From Branchiostoma floridae (Eukaryota; Chordata; Leptocardii; Amphioxiformes; Branchiostomatidae): a stretch of DNA of 64,000 nucleotides. The notes under the pieces were generated by a model. The model was not told the DNA's origin, did not search any database, and was given only the letters and a program-made list of their open reading frames with translations. A program made the position numbers and the translations under genes. The stretch lies in NCBI RefSeq assembly GCF_000003815.2, contig NC_049983.1:9796779-9860778 (forward strand), read 5' to 3'. Shown here piece by piece: positions 55,401-64,000 of this stretch; the first letter of the stretch is position 1, and each line of letters starts with the position of its first letter.

Positions 55401-58400
55401 AGTAGCGGTCGCAATCGACTATGACGCCGCCAGCGAGGCGCAGTCCTACACCCTGGTGGTGAAGGCTGTGGACGAGAACGGGGCGTCCACAGGGCTGTCC
55501 TCCAGCGCCATTATAGAGGTGGACATCACCGGAAACAACGACTTTACACCGAGCTTCGCTGCCGCCAACCCAACAACTCCTACGGTATGTAACCTTTTTC
55601 CTTAGTATGTTCATTCTTTATACACAGGACAACATAATCAGATGTATAACATTTGCTTGTATGTCGACGTATTATTACTCGTCTTGTAAGCTGTACACGT
55701 CGTCATGCAATGGCAAGAAAGCGCCATTTCATGGTTCACGTTTAAGTCCGGTTTCTTTCAATTGATAAGATAGGAATCCTTAACATTCATTTTACGCTAT
55801 TGGTGGATTAATTGATAAGGAACAGATTGAAGATAGCTTTCGTCAAATATACATTAGGTTAAAAAAGAACTCTATTTCCCACCCAGTATCAGGATAAGAC
55901 AGCATTCATCTTTCCTCTGTCCCCTCCTCTTCTTCTTGTACTTTTCTGTCCCTAGACTTCAGTGTACACTTTGCTAGCATGCTAGGGTCATGCCTGTACA
56001 GTCTCTAATGTCCTTTTCCAATCTCCAGTGTATGTGGCCTACTTCTGCTTCTCCAAGAGAGGCCTTCAAGCAGGTTATTGTCCATTGCCTTCGCGATCGA
56101 GTGTGTGATGTACAGACTGACAGGCGACTTATTGATTGATTGACAGATTGACGAAGAGTCGCAGGTGGGCACCTCCGTGGTGACCTTCGCCGCCAGTGAC
56201 AGTGACCGCGGGGCTGACGGGGCCGTCACGTACGAGATCATCAACGGCAACACTGCAGGGAACTTCGAGATCGACACGTCTACAGGAGTAGTCTACACCG
56301 CTAAAGTCATCGACTACGAGACGATGGGGAACACCAAGAGTTACACCCTGACCGTGAAGGCTTCTGATGGAGGATCGCCTGTCAAAACAGCCACACAACA
56401 GGCAAGTCGACTTTGTGTAACAGAAAAAGCTACGCATAGTATTGCGATAACAGTCAACATGATGATATAATGTTTTGTTACAGTGACTTATGAAATCATA
56501 TTGTACCAAGATCGCTCTTGTGTTACTACACTTGTCTTTTGCAAGCGAATATCAAAAGAATACTTTGTAAAACGATCATTAATTTGAAAGAAAGGCAAAC
56601 TTGTTGTTTGCTTGCGTTGGAAAATCCTTGGTTACGTTCCAAAACACGTCAATCGCTGAGCGACCTAAAGTTGGTCGTGTGTGACGCTTGATTTGGTATT
56701 TGAACATGATGCACATTAAAAAAAAAGTATGATCTAGATGATGATAAACACACAAAATGTAAAAAAAAAATTAGTTAGACTTCGATGAGCAGATGTGTGA
56801 AATGTCTGGCCGCTCATACGTCGAAAACCTCTAGTGGAAAGAGGCGTTAAGATGGCTTTTTTGTCAGCTTTCATAGAATTGAACTAACATCGTGATCTTC
56901 AAACCCCCTCCTTCCCAACAGGTGACAATAGCCGTAGAAGACATCAACGACAACGCTCCGGTGTGCACCCAGTACCTGTACGCGGTATCGTTAGACGAGA
57001 ACACCGCTGCAGGTACCGCTATCGCCCAGCTGGACTGCCAGGACGCCGACAGTAACACCTACGGTACCGTGACGTACTACGAGGACCCATCAAGTTCCGT
57101 GTTTGTGTTGGACACAACATCCGGGGCTGTCACTCTGGATAACTACGCCCTGGACTATGAGTTGGGTACTACGTCTCACGAGCTCAAAATCAAGGTACAA
57201 CAGATCACACCGAGCTATTTCTTTTTCAACGTTGCCCGCACCGATCTTCTAACATGGGCTTCTATACTATCAGTAACATCAACATGTATCAAAGTTTCAT
57301 AAGCATTATGTCTTTCTTTGCTTGAAGACAAACTCAAGTTAGTAACTTTTTTAAACAGTGCCAAGTACAAAGAACGGACAGAAATCAAAGGTAGTCCCAT
57401 AGCCTTTTCAATAGGCAGCATGGGCTGTAGGCATCCACTGTGTCTATTTGTAACCTTTAAGCATTCGTTTATCATCTTAAAGGTGCATATGTTGCTTGTC
57501 ACCATGGACAATGCCTACATGTACATGTACGCACATTTCGATGGAACTATACAACTATTATCCACTATTGCATAGTTTAGTTACTTCTGGGAATTTGACA
57601 TTCGTCCTTAATTATAAGCAGAGAATTAAGATCAAGACTAATGTACTATAATCTAATCTGATCACACGTGTAGGCAAGGGACAACGATCCGGTGACGCCG
57701 AAGACGGCAGACATTACCGTCACGATGTACGTCAACGCGTTGAATGAATTCCCACCGGCGTTTACTCAGGTAAGTACCTGCTCAAATGATTCAATAACCT
57801 TTATATCTAGTACTGAAAATTCATTTTCCTTGAGCATTTTGATTCTACAATATACAAACTCAACTTAGAGATGCCGAACCTAACGTATTAGAGTAGTTTA
57901 AGATCACATGTTTTAGATTACTATTAGGAGTCCTCTAAGTATCACAGCATGTACTTTGTTACAACTTCCAAGTATATCAAATGTTAGCAGGGACATTGGC
58001 ACCTTCATTGTTGCATTTTGACTCCTATAGACGATTTACAATGCTGGGTCCTTGGACGAAGATACCGCCATAGGCACCAGCGTGGTCACCATCGTCGCCA
58101 CTGACAGTGACAGTGGGACAGACGGGACCATCACATACGCCATCACGTCTCCTGCTAACTCACCTTTCGGTCTAGACTCGTCTTCAGGTGAGTTAAACAT
58201 GATGACTCATGTTGTGTCTTGTCTTGTAGTCTTCCATAAGTTATGCTGCAAACCAGGCTATATGTGGAAACGAAAAATAAATGGGTGTATTAAAAAGTGT
58301 TCACATATTCATATATTATATTTATAGATATCTTTGTTACATCTGTTTTTTGTCTTTTATATGATATTTTCCGTTCCCACAAACTGCCCGACTAAACTCC

Positions 58401-61400
58401 GAATTGGAAACGCGACCCTAACGTTACTGAAAACTTTGTTGCATGTTTGACCCTTTAACATCTATTCAATCGCTCTAAAATCCTGTATATGGTAAGCTAG
58501 GGAAAATATTCAAAGGGCCAAGTACCTATTTTGTTACGCCCGTGTTATCCAAAAATTCTGACAATGGAAGTTGATCATTAACAATGTTTTTGAATCGGCA
58601 CTCCTTTAGTATAGTTTCCTTCCCAGCTACAATCAAAATGTTAACAGTTTATGTTCTACCTCACTCAGGTCTTGTGACTCTTGTGTCGGCCCTGGATTAC
58701 GAGACGGACACCAACTACCAGCTGACCGTGACGGCCACGGACGGCGGCGGGCGGGTCGACACGGCCACGGTCACGATCACCGTCAACGACGTCAACGACA
58801 ACACACCTGCCTGCACGTAAGGCTACTATTATTTTGATTTTGGATTAAAGAATATGGAATATTGATGGAGGAAGTGGTGGAGGAAATGTATCTCCAAGTT
58901 AAATGGAGTTCTTATCGATAAAAAAACTTAATATGCTTACGCGACATAACTACTAAGTAAAGGTTTACTAAGATTACGTATATACTGTTACTAAACATGT
59001 CGTCCTATGGACTGGAATCCTCTTCAATAGTATGCAAGTCGAGTGAGGATTATCTGCTATGACCCAAGTTGTGGACCTTCTTGTCTATCACCATCGTTGT
59101 CAACTATTGGACCACGCTATCGTTAAAGTAAATAGTTCCATCATAGTTCCAGACTAACATGTTATGTTGTTCCCCGACCTCAGCCCGTCTCTCCTCACCA
59201 CGGACCTACCGGAGGGCACTACCACATTACCACCCTACACGGTCCTGACGCTGACGTGCTCCGACGGAGATGGCGGCACGTTCGGCACCCTCACCTACAC
59301 GTTATCACAGTCTCCCAGCACGAAGTTCTCCATAACAAACGCTGGCGTTATAGAACTGACAAGCGACGTGGATTTCGACGGTAAGTGTTTTATCCGGTAT
59401 ACTGGATGGCTTGTTATACAATCTCTCACCGTCGATGGCTTATTGGACTGATGGAAGGTTCAAAAGTAGCTACATCTTGTTGTGAATTCGGGTTTATATC
59501 ATTGGTTTGGTGGCTAAAGGACAACTGAGATTCAGGAATGATCATCTATCCTATTTCAAAGAGAAAAGACACACCAGATGGAAAAAACTGGAATACTAAT
59601 GGCAGACTCTGATATCTATCCAATCAGGTGGTGAGACGTCATATTCTCTTGTTGCCACGGTAACGGACAGCGCCGCCATCGTCGCCGACCGAAAGTCGAC
59701 CACAGTGCCCATCACGGTGGAAGTGACGTCAGTGAACGAAGGGCCTCCAGTCTTCGACAACGCGCCATACACTGTCAGCGTCAGCGAGGCAACAGCTATC
59801 GGTACCGCCGTCTACACCGCCAGCGCTACAGATCCCGACAGCACCGCCGACTCCTTCGGACAGATCACGTGAGATGTTGTTATTTACTTGTTTATCATGT
59901 TTGTACGATTTTTAATGTAAAGCCACAATGTACAATGGGGTGGCCATCAAAGAAACAGATTCAAAGTTACTAGGTGTAAACTGTATGCACAGTGATTTGT
60001 GACGTTTAGAGTGTGTGGTAGTAGTTCTCCAAGATCCAGCTCCTCGGTATGCCAGTATTCGGAAAGTTTATTATGAGACTGACATATATGTGCAATATGG
60101 AAGTGCAAGTAATCAAAGATGCATTGCATATATTTGTGGCTAATATGAACCTTCAAAAACTTAATACCGAGAAAAAAATTTTCTTCTTGCAGGTTTTCCA
60201 TCACAAGTGGAGACTCCCTCAATCTGTTCGAGATCGATTCGAACACAGGAGAAATCATGGCGAAGGCTACACTGGACCGGGAAGCAGCGTCTTCACACAC
60301 ACTTCAGCTGAAGGCAAGTTTAGTTTTTAAAGGGTACTCGCTTACCTTTCTCCAATTCATTCTTTGTTTCTAACATTTCAGCTCTTAAGTTATTCTTTCA
60401 ACATAAAGATAACATTCTATGTTTTGCACGTTACGAATACTAGGCGGAGGATGGAGGTACGCAGTCCGGCACCACGTCCATAACCATCACGCTGACGGAC
60501 GAGAATGACCAGACGCCCGAGTGTAACCCCGCCACCTACATCGAGACGGTGTCCGAGACGGAAGCAGTCGGCTTCACCGTGGCTTCCCTGGCATGTACCG
60601 ATACAGACGATGCGGCTTACGGCACACTGTCATACTCCATTACAACTGGTACAACACTGTTCCATTATTTTGTTTCTGTAGATAAACGCAGATTGCAAAA
60701 GGCCGTGTGATTTATAAATTTTTGGTAATGTTGTCCTACGTAATTTACGCTTCTTCTAATTCAAGCCACTTCGTTTTTCGTTTAACTATGCTCTTCCTCT
60801 CCATCGTAGGTAACACCAAGTTGTACTTTGAAATGAGCGGCGCCGACCTAAAACTCAAGAAGCAGCTGGATTATGAGGACGAAACTACTTTCTCCCTCAG
60901 TATCCTGGTCCAAGATAACAGTGGGAATAACCCATCCAACTCTGCCACAGTTCCCGTGTCTATGTGAGTATTTCTTGCTAGAATATGCCCTTCGGTCTAT
61001 ATAGCGCACTAGATACGTTCCAATATGTTACATATAGGTTCCAAGGGAGAAAACTACAACTTGAACCAATAGCTTTGTAATCCTTGTCTTACAGATATGT
61101 CGATCCCTCCAACGAGTTCACGCCGTACTTCAGCCCTGAAACCTACTCTAACACGGTGTTCGAGGACGAGTCGGTCGGAGCCACCGTTGTCGACGTCGAC
61201 GCTTACGACAGCGACTCGAGCGCGAACGCGCACGGCCAGATCACGTACACCATCCAGGGCGGCAACAGCGAGGGCAAGTTCTCCATAGACGACAATACCG
61301 GCGAGGTGATCCTAGTTGACACCTTGGACAGGGAGTCTACCGCAAGCTACACCTTGACCGTTAGGGCTTCTGATGGAGTAACAAGCGGCGGGACACCGAA

Positions 61401-64000
61401 CACAAACACCACCACGGTTACCATAACTGTTGGAGACGCCAACGACAACGACCCAGTGTGCAGTCCGGCCGTGTACACGACGGCGCTAGCTGAAGATTCC
61501 CCCGCCGGAACTACGGTGATCACCGTCACCTGTGCCGATGACGACGACGGCACGAACGCGAACATCGTGTACTCCGTGACGTCGACGTACTTCGGAATCG
61601 GCAGCAGTTCCGGGATTATCACCGTAAGCAACGTCCCCGACTTTGACGCAGGAGCGCCGTCCTCTTACAGTTTAACTGTGAAGGCGGTTGACGGAGGAGT
61701 GACGCAGAGGACTGGTACCGCACTGGTTACCATAACCTTGACCGAGACCAACGACTACGCTCCTGCTTTTACTCAGACCTCGTACAGCGCAAGCGTGAAT
61801 GAAAATGAGGCTGTCGGAACCTCCATAGCAACGGCCGCTGCTACAGATAGCGATGCAGGTAATAAAGACAATGTCTTATGTCTAAAAATGACGTAATGAA
61901 AGGACTTTCATGGCATAACAATAATGTATCGCATATCTTTACGATATATGGAATTTAGTTCAGTTGGGATAGAATGATTTTCGAGATGGTGATACCGAAA
62001 GAAATCCAAGTGGTGTTACTCTAATACTAAAAGTTGGGCTACGTTTACTGGTATATGGTGATATGTTGTAATGCTGAAAATAGAGCTACTTCTGTGTTGA
62101 TGAAAGGTTAGACATCCAGGTAATAAGATAAGCCGAGTAATAGTTACTAGCTAGAGGTGTGGGTAACTGGATAATACATACAAAGCCCACACCTCAAGTA
62201 TAGAGTTAGAGCAAGCTATAAACTATAAGAAATAAGCAAATAAAATCTACGAACATACTATCCACAGGTAATGACGGTGTGATAGTTTACACCATGCCGA
62301 CCTACACAAACTTCCGTCTGGACGAGAACACGGGAGAGATCACTCTAAAGGCGGAGCTGGACTACGAGACCACCCAGTCGTACGAGCTCGTGGTGACGGC
62401 GACGGACCAAAGTGCCGCATCAGCCGACAGACAGAGCGCAAGGTAAACGACTTGTTACGAACGCATTTTCTGATACAGTGTAGTACATATAAACGGGATA
62501 TTCTCAACTTGAACACGCACGGATTGACCCCATAGAGCCAAACGCTTTGTTCAAGGCACTCAAACTAAATGAAATCCTTTGCCTTTCACTTGTAAATGCA
62601 CGGTAGTTATTAATAAAAATGTTACAAAGATATAAAAACTGACATATCAGTGTCACATTTGTTTAAGCGGTTTAAACTAATTGCATGTCAGCGTTGTTGT
62701 TTGCATCTATGTAACCATATTACGGTAGTAGTTTATTGCCAATTTTTGCCCGTGGGCTAATTGCAGGTAACATGAAAACATATAGAAAGTGTCTACTTTA
62801 GTCTAAAAGCTAACTCTATTAGATTCTGGGTTATCGGGTCCGACTTGTAGGTTATATATAAACGGGATCCTAATTGATCTCCAATTTCTCTATTCACAGC
62901 GTCACTGTCTACGTCACCGTGAATGACGTCAACGACAACGAGCCGTCCTGTAGCCCCGCCACCTACACGGCCACCATCGCGGAGGACACCGCCGACGCCA
63001 CCGCCATCGTCACGCTGGTCTGCGATGACCTGGACTCCGGCGTGAACGACGACCTGGTGTACGCCATCACGGACGGGGACGGTCTGGGACAGTTCGCCGT
63101 CAGCACGGCAGGGGTCGTCAGCGTCGTCAAGGATGGGACTGACGACTTGGACTTCGAGACGACGCAGACGTACTCACTGGAGGTAGAAGTGACCGACTCT
63201 GGCGTGCCAGCACTGACAACTACTGTTCAGGTAAAAGCGCGTTTTAAAACATTAGATGCTATATGTGTATATCCTTGGACAAAGAATTTGTATAGTGGGT
63301 CGAGGACAACCTTAACTGTGAAACGCCTCTAAAGGTAATTTATGTGTGATGTGTGTATGGAATATCTACATAAATACTCAATGCACAAGTATGTTTGCAA
63401 TGTTCCACGGATCCGAGACGATCAATGTACAATGCAAAGAAGTCATTTCGCTTATATATTGCTATTGGTAACCTTCTTGCATATCCTCTGACAATCAATA
63501 TATCTTGAGATGTCCATGTAGCTCAACTGGTAGCAGCCTCACAGTTGAGCTCCAAATTCCAATTAGTTGGTAACTGGGAGATCTCGGCTCAAAACCTGGG
63601 AAGAGCATCTCAGTTGGGGCTGCACGCGTCTTTCGGAAGGGTAACGTCGAATTGAGGGTCCCGTTTTTGAGGAGGTGCCTCAAGTACGTTAAAGGGGAAG
63701 GGCTAGCAACCCCTTCCTGTAGAAAATATAACGTTACTCTGCTACAGAAACAGGAAAGAAACTTGCTGACCTACGTCCCACTATGTATCTATCAAATTTA
63801 ACAGTTGAATAGCAACAGAACATTCTTTCTCAGTGTCATTTTTACTTTTACACAAACAACGAATCACAGAAAGAACCTGCTTGTTCCACAGGTTGGGGTG
63901 ACGTTGACCGACGTTAACGAGTACGCCCCTGACTTTGACCCTGACGCCTCGGCCGTCAGCTCCTACAGTATCAACATCGCAGAGAACGTGGCCGTGGGGT
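43849..64000 (+). CDS. Cadherin B: large cadherin-repeat protein, 5' part (26 exons, runs off window)
   Basis: Twenty-six exons chain in phase to 1756 residues at the window end. It begins with a signal peptide ([18 protein letters not shown]) and then shows 16 EC linkers ([113 protein letters not shown]). LDYE/LDRE and ATDxD calcium motifs are intact. No transmembrane helix has been reached, so the protein continues. Two introns use GC donors. Repeat style, Cys pairs and N-terminal DVNEAP linker match cadherin A, its divergent neighbour, so an inverted duplication is likely. Expected role by family: calcium-dependent extracellular adhesion. Orthology not assigned. Confidence 0.85.
45528..45783. 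mobile_element. TIR element (MITE-like), copy 2
   Basis: AAAGGTGATATCTCACTG ... CAGTGAGATACCACCTT, with GGTGCGGCACTG and GCAGTGCCGCACC inside the termini. Confidence 0.88.
46432..46830. repeat. CAGA-rich simple sequence
   Basis: (ACAG)n runs, about 400 bp, ending roughly 60 bp upstream of cadherin B exon 2. Accounts for Leu-Ser-Val-Cys shadow ORFs. Confidence 0.95.
46891..47099 (+). CDS. Cadherin B exon 2
   Basis: [20 protein letters not shown] then [20 protein letters not shown] and [16 protein letters not shown]: first half of EC1. Acceptor TATCCACAG, donor CGG|GTAAGG. Confidence 0.88.
47100..47820. other. Cadherin B intron 2
   Basis: Contains an imperfect hairpin at 47280-47334 (GCTGTGAC ... 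GTCACAGC, with AGAAGG/CCTTCT inside). Nothing else recognised. Confidence 0.55.
47821..48036 (+). CDS. Cadherin B exon 3
   Basis: [20 protein letters not shown], linker DVNEAPVI, then [16 protein letters not shown]. Phase 0 at both ends. Acceptor ACTTTCAG. Confidence 0.9.
48388..48987. mobile_element. Inverted-repeat element containing an assembly gap
   Basis: AAGCCCCGTTTACAAATCAA (48388 on) is matched by TTGATTTGTAAACGGGGCTT (to 48987), with 32-33 bp arms. It also carries GCGAGCTCTAAATTAC, shared with the 25.8 kb element. Ends 17 bp before exon 4. Confidence 0.85.
48448..48547. other. Assembly gap, 100 N
   Basis: Exactly 100 N inside intron 3 of cadherin B. Confidence 0.98.
49005..49249 (+). 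CDS. Cadherin B exon 4
   Basis: [40 protein letters not shown], then [11 protein letters not shown]. Acceptor GTTTTTCAG, donor TTCAG|GTAACG. Confidence 0.9.
49557..50066 (-). mobile_element. LINE 3' end, antisense in cadherin B intron 4
   Basis: The minus strand reads [40 protein letters not shown] and [16 protein letters not shown], then a TAG, then [34 protein letters not shown] and ARDRRTWR. This is the C-terminal end common to a group of non-LTR retrotransposons. The TAG interrupts it, and it ends in (TAGG)n at 49559-49573. Confidence 0.88.
50175..50340 (+). repeat. Hairpin-ended dispersed repeat, copy 6 (diverged)
   Basis: AAGACCGCAGCATGTCCATA, CAAGGGGACCCAGTATCGAA and ACTAAATATCATCAGCATCC align with copy 1 in order. 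Confidence 0.55.
50422..50573 (+). CDS. Cadherin B exon 5
   Basis: [20 protein letters not shown], then [20 protein letters not shown] and TDFTLDA. Acceptor ATGTACAG, donor GCAA|GTAAGT. Confidence 0.88.
50833..51092. mobile_element. TIR element (MITE-like), copy 3
   Basis: AAAGGTGGTATCTCACTGCA ... TGCAGTGAGATACCACCTTT, termini of about 50 bp including GGGGCACCGGTGCCGCACTG. The best-preserved copy. Confidence 0.92.
51184..51361 (+). CDS. Cadherin B exon 6
   Basis: [31 protein letters not shown], linker [14 protein letters not shown]. Donor TTCAC|GTACGT. Confidence 0.9.
51840..51987 (+). CDS. Cadherin B exon 7
   Basis: [20 protein letters not shown], then [20 protein letters not shown] and EVK. 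The LSC cysteine partners the exon 6 linker Cys. Donor AAG|GTACTG. Confidence 0.9.
52125..52212. repeat. Hairpin, ~36 bp arms
   Basis: TTTCTACCGGGGCTTCTTAC (left) and GTGAGGAGCCCCGGTAGAAA (right) with a short loop ending in an A run. In intron 7 of cadherin B. Confidence 0.85.
52318..52426 (+). CDS. Cadherin B exon 8
   Basis: [20 protein letters not shown], then [16 protein letters not shown]. Acceptor AATTCCAG, donor TCAG|GTACTG. Confidence 0.88.
52926..53057 (+). CDS. Cadherin B exon 9
   Basis: [20 protein letters not shown], then [20 protein letters not shown] and LSCS: linker Cys and its partner in the same exon. Acceptor CCTCTCTAG, donor TCCG|GTATGT. Confidence 0.9.
53505..53656. repeat. 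(TATTG)n pentanucleotide-type microsatellite
   Basis: About 150 bp of TATTGTATTG/CATTG units ending about 13 bp before exon 10. It gives spurious Ile/Leu/Cys-rich ORFs. Confidence 0.95.
53670..53815 (+). CDS. Cadherin B exon 10
   Basis: [20 protein letters not shown], then [16 protein letters not shown]. Acceptor CCCCCCACAG, donor GAG|GTACTT. Confidence 0.9.
54380..54590 (+). CDS. Cadherin B exon 11
   Basis: [20 protein letters not shown], linker NVNDMTPTF, then [19 protein letters not shown]. The LTC Cys has no linker partner here. Donor TCAG|GTAAGA. Confidence 0.9.
54666..54854. mobile_element. Second TIR element type
   Basis: GCGATCGCGCTGCACTCTCA (left) and AGAGAGCGCTGCGAGAGCGC (right) form imperfect ~29 bp termini, each joined to an AGGTCGCAG/CTGCGACCT block. 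Confidence 0.65.
55343..55584 (+). CDS. Cadherin B exon 12
   Basis: [20 protein letters not shown], then [20 protein letters not shown], linker NNDFTPSF. Acceptor CCTCCCATAG, donor ACG|GTATGT. Confidence 0.9.
56147..56401 (+). CDS. Cadherin B exon 13 (GC donor)
   Basis: [20 protein letters not shown], then [20 protein letters not shown] and [20 protein letters not shown], ending TATQQ. Followed by CAG|GCAAGT, the classic GC splice donor; phase 0 fits the next exon. Confidence 0.88.
56922..57194 (+). CDS. Cadherin B exon 14
   Basis: [20 protein letters not shown], then [20 protein letters not shown] and [15 protein letters not shown]. Both Cys of the pair are here. Donor AAG|GTACAA. Confidence 0.92.
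57674..57769 (+). CDS. Cadherin B exon 15
   Basis: [20 protein letters not shown], then [12 protein letters not shown]. Short in-phase exon. Acceptor CACGTGTAG, donor CAG|GTAAGT. Confidence 0.88.
58031..58187 (+). CDS. Cadherin B exon 16
   Basis: [20 protein letters not shown], then [18 protein letters not shown] and FGLDSSS. Donor TCAG|GTGAGT. Confidence 0.9.
58669..58816 (+). CDS. Cadherin B exon 17
   Basis: [20 protein letters not shown], then [16 protein letters not shown]. Acceptor TCACTCAG, donor TGCAC|GTAAGG. Confidence 0.92.
59184..59380 (+). CDS. Cadherin B exon 18
   Basis: [31 protein letters not shown], then [18 protein letters not shown]. The LTC Cys partners the exon 17 linker Cys. 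Donor GACG|GTAAGT. Confidence 0.9.
59628..59868 (+). CDS. Cadherin B exon 19
   Basis: [20 protein letters not shown], linker SVNEGPPVF, then [20 protein letters not shown]. Donor ATCAC|GTGAGA. Confidence 0.9.
60193..60313 (+). CDS. Cadherin B exon 20 (GC donor)
   Basis: [20 protein letters not shown], then [16 protein letters not shown]. Followed by AAG|GCAAGT, a second GC donor; phase 0 joins to AEDGGTQSG. Confidence 0.87.
60444..60648 (+). CDS. Cadherin B exon 21
   Basis: [20 protein letters not shown], linker [27 protein letters not shown]: Cys pair present. Acceptor AATACTAG, donor ACTG|GTACAA. Confidence 0.9.
60810..60963 (+). CDS. Cadherin B exon 22
   Basis: [20 protein letters not shown], then [20 protein letters not shown]. 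Donor TCTAT|GTGAGT. Confidence 0.9.
61095..61858 (+). CDS. Cadherin B exon 23 (largest seen, 764 nt)
   Basis: Linkers [19 protein letters not shown] and ETNDYAPAF, with [10 protein letters not shown] as the Cys partner of NDNDPVC. Typical LDRESTASY and [10 protein letters not shown] motifs. Donor GCAG|GTAATA. Confidence 0.94.
62268..62442 (+). CDS. Cadherin B exon 24
   Basis: [20 protein letters not shown], then [20 protein letters not shown]. Donor GCAAG|GTAAAC. Confidence 0.9.
62900..63230 (+). CDS. Cadherin B exon 25
   Basis: [32 protein letters not shown], then [20 protein letters not shown]: almost a full Cys-type EC in one exon. Donor CAG|GTAAAA. Confidence 0.93.
63517..63785 (+). mobile_element. 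tRNA-derived SINE, copy 3
   Basis: TGTAGCTCAACTGGTAGCAG (A-box-like), GGCTCAAAACCTGGGAAG (B-box-like), GGGGCTGCACGCGTC, and the family 3' end AAAGAAACTTGCTGACCTAC. In intron 25 of cadherin B. Confidence 0.8.
63892..64000 (+). CDS. Cadherin B exon 26 (cut by window end)
   Basis: [20 protein letters not shown], then [11 protein letters not shown]. Acceptor GTTCCACAG. The exon continues beyond the window. Confidence 0.9.

Overview
The window is eukaryotic, from an invertebrate animal. Genes are split by many GT-AG introns, the intergenic DNA is AT-rich, and non-LTR retrotransposon remains, tRNA-derived SINEs, terminal-inverted-repeat (TIR) elements and microsatellites are common. Two runs of exactly 100 N are scaffold gaps. 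The giant cadherin-repeat genes together with the style of the repeats suggest a cephalochordate (amphioxus, Branchiostoma). That is inference; no diagnostic single-copy gene is present.

Layout. (1) About 1.35-6.4 kb, plus strand: a complete seven-exon gene for a 262-residue TLC-domain membrane protein most like TLCD4, with LINE fragments in its introns. (2) 8.1-38.4 kb, minus strand: cadherin A, for which I can chain 29 exons with every reading phase matching. They encode a 4588-residue protein with a signal peptide, about 40 cadherin (EC) repeats, a membrane-adjacent SEA/MAD-like region, one transmembrane helix and a short basic tail ending in a WW-like motif. It lies tail-to-tail with the TLC gene. 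(3) 38.4-43.8 kb: a 5.4 kb space between two divergent starts, holding tandem arrays and a TIR element but no convincing gene. (4) 43.85 kb to the window end, plus strand: cadherin B, 26 exons in phase (1756 residues so far), with a signal peptide and 16-17 EC repeats, running off the edge.

Cadherins A and B are head-to-head and share design. Their N-terminal repeats use DVNEAP-type linkers. Later repeats alternate between an NDN..C form and an NE..F form, and each repeat with a linker Cys carries a second Cys about 30 residues on. This points to an inverted duplication of a long cadherin built by copying two-repeat blocks. Cadherin A has three very large exons (3.6, 2.8 and 2.2 kb), whereas B is split at nearly every repeat. 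By family knowledge both would be calcium-dependent extracellular adhesion proteins. No EGF or laminin-G domain and no classical catenin-binding tail is seen in A.

The rest is repeat biology: a 486 bp inverted repeat around a palindromic minisatellite, a minisatellite that has copied a splice donor, three copies of one ~255 bp TIR element, a hairpin-ended dispersed repeat with six copies all in one orientation, and two assembly gaps that both fall inside inverted repeats.
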